64,000 nt of DNA from Conchocele bisecta. Its lineage: Eukaryota; Mollusca; Bivalvia; Lucinida; Thyasiridae. The stretch spans positions 16,419,505-16,483,504 of the forward strand of contig CM055274.1 in assembly GCA_029237695.1 (NCBI GenBank). The letters are read 5' to 3'. Each line of letters opens with the position of its first letter. The first letter of the stretch is position 1. The position numbers and the translations under genes were made by a program. The notes below the pieces were generated by a model. It searched no databases. It was not told the DNA's origin and saw nothing but the letters and a program-made list of their open reading frames with translations. Positions 58,815-64,000 of this stretch are shown here, piece after piece.

Positions 58815-59345
58815 CAAGGGCCCGTTTAATAAACTTTGTGCGATAAAAATGTTCGCAAGAAGATATTTACAATGTGCTATACAAATGTTCGCAAGAAGAT
58901 ATTTACAATCATACTCAACTCTTTGCATGCTAGCGGCGAAAATATCCGCCAAACGAATTAGGAGTATATGTTTTATTTCTCTCTGTAAATATGTCTTGAA
59001 ATTTCATTAGATTTGAGTCCTCAGGACTCAATTCTAATGCAATTCCAAGACATATTCATGATATTTAAGGAGAGAAATACAAGAAAATATGATGAATTCT
59101 TGTTCGCTAGTTTTGAAATATTTATAGCCCACAAGTTTCCCAGCATGCAAAGAGTTAACACATCAATGTGGCACACTAAAGCTACCATTATAATACCTAC
59201 ATAGTTATAGGGGTCATTGAACCTGCACAAATTTGCAAAAGAGTTCTCAAAACTGGCAGCTGATGCGAATTGTGTTGTCTATTTCAGTTTTGCACTTACA
59301 AACTTCTTAGTAGTACAAAGTTTAGCGAAATGGGCCTAGTAGTGG
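58815..59345. mobile_element. MITE family H split by MITE family A (58917-59158)
   Basis: H left: gggcccgtttaataaacttt, gataaaaatgttcgcaagaa. A: caactctttgcatgctagcg to cccagcatgcaaagagttaa. H right: ttacaaacttcttagtagta, caaagtttagcgaaatgggc. Confidence 0.72.
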
Positions 59346-59475
59346 CCTTCGATATCAAGTTTATCCAGCAAGACTAGGAATTTGCGTAGACATTCTGAGG
59401 CTCGCGGAATTTATGTAAATAGCTAAAATATTAAGGTGGACCACCACCATTGCTTTTTCCTTTTTAACGTAACCA

Positions 59476-61251
59476 CAGGGCTCAACACTAAGGCACGTCC
59501 GACCGACCGAGTCTAGTAAAAATTTGGTACGGTTGTGTCAATTTTCCCGGAATACCATTGCCGGTAGCCCGACTGGTCGTGTTCAAATTTGACCAAAATC
59601 TCTGCCAAAAATGTCAGAAATAAAACAGTATTTGTTCACCTTTTATTTTTCTGGTAATAACAAACAAAACTTCTAAAAAATATCGCTGATTGACAGTTCG
59701 AAAATAGTTTATTTACAACTCCAGGCGGACTTGTTATTATGATATTTGTAGTAGGCCTCTGTATTTCGTACCCAAACCAAAACGTACCCATTTTAAACAG
59801 TGGGATTAATGCTACCATCGAATATGACAAGTTAATGAGGGAATTTAAAATTCTGTGTGCAGTGATGTACGTCTCTAGTTCGTTCAGTTTTTTGGCTGCA
59901 CAGTTTAAATATATTATCAAGAATGCAAACCTCAATACCGCACGACATTATGATATTCTGATGTAATTTTGACCGGATCCCGATAAATGAACCAAACTAA
60001 ATCATAACAATCAAGTCCGGAGTAGAGCTAATTTACATAAGAAGTAGAACGATCTACGATTGGTTGATGGTACTTCATTCACCAAATAGCAATTGTTGAT
60101 TGGAAGCTGTCAGAAATATACGCAAACAGTGAGTACCGTATGTATTGATCATAAAATTATCTTGAAAACAAAAGTGAATTCTCATTGCGCCGATCATGTA
60201 ATGACTCGACCAATCACACACTTTGGATCAAATGTGTCAAACAACTTGTCCAAAAATCGTTTGTATTGGCTGAGGCATGCTGCTGAGCACGTGATTTTAC
60301 TAACATCAACATCGCTAATAAATCTTGTGCCCTGATATGAGCATAGTGAAAATGAGTTCAACTGATATGGAATATTCTAAGTCACTTAAAGTTCTTGTTT
60401 TGTTGGGCTGGAAGGCAGAATCAGTGGACATTAGAATTTGCCATTTAAGGAATCATTATTCATTGATCTGACACCTTGGATAAGATGAATTTAATCGTCA
60501 CCAATTGAAAAACACACACAAAATGTTCAAACCAGAAGTGCCTGCTGCCACGTTTTTTGGCTCGTTTTCACTAATGATGTGAGTATTAGCTGCATTCCAG
60601 ACACTTTCATGATTAATTTATGTAGTTATAAGTTTATTATTACTCTTTCAGAAGTAAACAACTGGTTTCTTGAACATTAAACCTTCCAATGATACAACTA
60701 TTAAATTACATTGTTGCATAACCAGTAGTCGACATAACCAGTAGTTGGACACACTCGTTACATTCAAACACATACCTGTATCATCACGATCACTATGTTA
60801 ACCGATTTGAAAATGACTGTGTTTCGTGAAACTGTGATGGTTAGTTCCATTAATTATATTTTCTTTTGTCATTTACAATGGCCTATTCCTTTTTCAAATG
60901 TCCCCAACTTTGTGTACGAGGTGGGTCAACTGGCCCCACTTTAAAAATTCCTGGAATGCACACTGAATAGGTTTCAAAACTGTCCGCTTCAACATTTCAT
61001 AATTGATTACCATTGACATATGCTTTATATGCATGTAGTACAAACAATCAGTACAATCGATTCCTAGTTCCTACAAGTACAATGGAACGTTAGTTGATAA
61101 TAACTATACATGTATAATTTAATAAAAACTTTGATAAATTAATGCAAGCTTCACTAGGTCAGGGCTAGTACAAATTAGGTCAGGGCTCGTAGTTTCTAAA
61201 AGTACTAGCCCGACTGGTCTAGGGAAAAAAAAAAGTTAACGTTGAGCCCTG
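59476..61251. mobile_element. 1.8-kb CAG-type inverted-end element
   Basis: Starts cagggctcaacactaaggca and ends gttaacgttgagccctg. The 5-bp aacca lies at both ends (59471-59475 and 61252-61256). Sub-terminal text (cccgactggtcgtgttcaaa against agtactagcccgactggtct) is related but not mirrored. No transposase ORF, so non-autonomous. Confidence 0.82.
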
Positions 61252-61578
61252 AACCATTCTGATTCACCACACATTTGACTATTCTCCAGATAAGGCTTAA
61301 AGCATATTTTGGGATAAATCGGCACTGAAAATCAGGAAATCAGCATTGAAATAGACCTGAGGGAGTATAAATTAGCATCAACATATCAACATTAGAAAAT
61401 TTCAGCTGAAATTATGTATCGTTGTCCAAGTAAAATACAGGTGGACATATTTGTGTATGTCTGTTCATTTAAAAAGTACATGTATATGAAAAGAACAATT
61501 TTAGCTTTCAGTACTACAATCTCAAGTTGGTGCTGAACTCCTTGAAAATCTAATTCCATCATTGAACAATATTTTAGG

Positions 61579-61700
61579 GCAGAGCTCCAGATAAGTTTTG
61601 TATCTGTTTGCTTTTTGAAGCTCCACTTATTTGAGCTGCAAAAATTGCTTTGCTTTTTGCAGCTCAAATAAGTAAATTTCAACTCTATTACATTGTCATT
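61579..61700. mobile_element. CAG-type element, one end
   Basis: cagagctccagataagtttt followed by an inverted pair gctttttgaagctccactta and ttgctttttgcagctcaaat-like text. The matching right end is not adjacent (ctggagctctg at 62229 is a candidate). Confidence 0.6.
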
Positions 61701-61842
61701 ATTGTTCACTACTCCATTTGAAAATCATGAGTATTTTCACATTGCTGAGAGTATTTTGTACTTCCACCTTTCATAATCAATGCATATTCTGCTAAAGTGC
61801 GTAAACTATGTCAATACACACCTTACCTGGAACACTGGGTAA

Positions 61843-62199
61843 TAATTCCAGCACAAAAATATTTACACAATTCCCTAACATTTGATTGGCCCGTAGCAAG
61901 TCTCTGTCCAAAATTTATATCCCAGTAAACTCATACGCCGAACTACTTTCCATAACCGTGAGGCGCAGTTAAATTATTCTTAAAAAAAAACGGAAAATAA
62001 ACACATTTTCTTGATGAATTTATTTCAAATGTTGGAATTATAAGGAATGAATGGCCTTTTTGTGGAATTTATCGGGGATAAAAACTTGGAAAAGTCGCGG
62101 GAATACTGGACGAGGCCTTCCGGCCTTCGTCCAGTATTCCCGCGACTTTTCCAAGTTTATACCCCGATAAATTCCACAAAAAGGCCATTCATTCCTATA
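61843..62199. mobile_element. Palindromic MITE, family B, complete
   Basis: ttccagcacaaaaatattta, ggaatgaatggcctttttgt, then gcgggaatactggacgaggc, cttccggcc and the exact complementary arm ending aggccattcattcctata. Cleaner than the copy at 12287. Confidence 0.9.
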
Positions 62200-62339
62200 A
62201 GAAACTCTTTAAGGCTAAACCCTACCTGGAGCTCTGTATACTTGGTATTTTTGTTTTACCCATATTTGACTTACATTTGCTATAAAAAAAGAGTTTATGG
62301 TTTCTGCGCGTTTCCCCCATTTTCTATTCATTAGGCCTT

Positions 62340-63700
62340 TTTTTTTTAATTACTTGGTTTACTGATCCGCCGCACCTAATTTTGCCGATTTAGAAAAAAA
62401 TTAAAATTGGCATCTCAATTTTTTTTTTTTTTTAATTTCCGCCGCCGACCACAAAGTCCGCAAAAGGAAATAAAAAAATATTGACTTTGTCAATTTTTTG
62501 TCTCACGCTCGCGCCGATCCACCGCCGACCACTAAATCTGAAGAAAAAGCATCGACATCGCCATATTTTCGTCTCCGGGTCCGCGACATTTCGTCTTGCG
62601 TGATCGGTATGAAGTTAGTGCTCGCATTTTATTAATTAAAGCGTTTATTGATACGGATCAACCTCGCTCGCTCCTGCCTACAGCACTTATCTTTATTTAC
62701 GTTTCATTAATAGATAGTCATGCTTTAGAAATCGTATCGGTCCCGTTATTATTCGTTGATTATATGATCAGCCAACTCAAAATAATACACAATAGCGACA
62801 TGTTCAATGTTCATCAGCAGATAGTCGACAGGTTACGGCAGGTCCATAAGTAGCGGCGGGGGGGGGGGGGTGTTATATATTTATCAACAACAAAACATGG
62901 GAATTGTCTCGCGTTTTCGCGATCTCGCCTTCCGCTATTGAAAATAAGTTTGGCTCCAACTCTATTCTGTCTGAAAATTCGGGTGTGTAGACCATAGTTC
63001 CAACAGTCGTGCGAGATCGAGAATCAAAAACGCGCTAGCGCATCCATATCCATGCTAGTTATTCCAAATCAGCCCAATGGAGAGCGGCGCATTGTCAAAT
63101 GAGACGTATGTTGTTATACACGATTGCCCCACTGTCATGCAGTGGAATTGGTGTCAACGTATTAGTTCGTTCCACCGTGTGATCGAGTAGCAAATTCTGA
63201 GGTACGCAGTTTTTAATAATCTATCGCCATATGGTAGTATTGTACATGTAATATCGTGATATCGTAGTATGTACTCGATAGCGATATACGATGGCCTAAA
63301 TGGAACACCGTAGTGGAGGGTTATAAAAACATTGGTGTGTCAATGCCTACGATGTGATACAGTTAAAAATTATATCTAAAATCAATTGTCGGTTCGCCCC
63401 TCCCAACTTGAACCCCAGACAATGTCGCTGCCCTTGACATGCAATGGGCCTCACTATCGTCGGAACATGCTGTGCACGAGAGTCGTCCACCGCACATACA
63501 ACGTGGATACATAAATAATACTCCCGTTTTAAACGGGCATATAAAACATATGCCGCCGTACACCCCGTCCCATACCCCCCACAACTAGCACACTTGCGAC
63601 ATATCATTTTCGGTCTAGGTGCACACCTGATGGTGTTTACAATCATCTGTTGGTAATCCAGTTTCACGTGCAAAGTGTGACTGTAGAATTCGGCAGGAAC
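62340..63700. other. Unassigned block with two orphan ORFs
   Basis: Richer in CG dinucleotides than the rest (ctcacgctcgcgccgatcca, gttttcgcgatctcgccttc). An 85-codon ORF (62596-62853, +) and a 108-codon ORF (63673-63347, -) with CRKCASCGGYGTGC are present. Neither matches a family I know. The phrase ctcgccttccgct with tttggaaata or attgaaaata is shared with 30388 inside the large palindrome, so part of this may be an element. Confidence 0.35.
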
Positions 63701-63799
63701 AAACGTATCTCAACCACGCTATCATTATGTAGTCGCTCACGTCATCGCATGCATCGCCAATAAATTGATATTTACCATTAATAGCTTGACATAGTGCAT

Positions 63800-64000
63800 T
63801 TTCATATGTGTTTGATCTCTTGATAAAGCAAGATTTGGCAGCACATGAGAATCATCTCCAAAGACGATTCTCCTATTTTGTCAAAATATGGTTTTGTAAA
63901 GAAATACCAATGTATTCAAATTTTCTTTTCATATTTGTTCATTTCTTAATACAATAGGTTTGGAAACATCCGAGAATCGTCTCCTTCGACGATTCTAATG
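63800..64000. mobile_element. Palindromic MITE cut by the window end
   Basis: gaatcatctccaaagacgat and gaatcgtctccttcgacgat are two hairpin cores about 140 bp apart, each flanked by ttggcagcacatga or ttggaaacatccga type arms. It resembles families D and G internally but is distinct. Confidence 0.55.

Overview
This window is eukaryotic genomic DNA, AT-rich and repeat-dense, from an animal and most likely a bivalve mollusc. The organism is inferred from the intron-split genes, the tRNA-derived SINEs, the many palindromic MITEs and the repeat style, not from a species-specific marker. It holds parts of two genes lying tail to tail. On the + strand (2233-13125) are the last seven exons of a kinesin-2 motor subunit, KIF3A: late coiled coil, tail and stop codon. 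The motor domain lies upstream of the window. On the - strand (58351 down to 24481) are thirteen exons of an RNA-binding protein with three RRM-like folds followed by a basic, Gln-rich and Gly-rich tail. Its 5' end is not found here. I cannot assign a symbol to it.

Layout. 1-2230: tandem repeats and MITEs upstream of the first KIF3A exon seen. 2233-13125: KIF3A exons in introns full of repeats, including a decayed DIRS-type RNase H fragment (9958-10590, minus). 13126-24480: intergenic, almost all MITEs, SINEs and a 27-bp minisatellite. 24481-58351: the RRM gene, whose introns carry a 3.55-kb palindromic element (28747-32298), a 2-kb element built of about 430-bp tandem units (36799-38833), a 3.8-kb 44-bp satellite (41684-45493) and a 2-kb 34-bp satellite (48470-50420). 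58352-64000: MITEs, a 1.8-kb terminal-inverted-repeat element and an unassigned block with two orphan ORFs.

The main finding is that splice junctions of both genes sit inside tandem arrays. The end of an exon with its 5' splice site, or the start of an exon with its 3' splice site, is copied repeatedly into the adjacent intron. This is clear at seven junctions (KIF3A exons ending 5035, 7732 and 8478 and starting 13083; RRM-gene junctions at 26194, 33857 and 39155) and weaker at two more. Several arrays have units near 50 bp. The decoys often keep an intact GT or AG.

Two further points stand out. The 34-bp satellite carries a consensus CArG box per unit and the 44-bp satellite a consensus MEF2 site per unit, in neighbouring introns of one gene. 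Several inverted-repeat elements starting CAG(A/G)G have legible 5-6 bp target duplications, and the 3.55-kb palindrome has an 8-bp one inside an older MITE. No rRNA gene, functional tRNA gene or CRISPR array is seen. Repeat family letters (A-M) are labels used only in this annotation.
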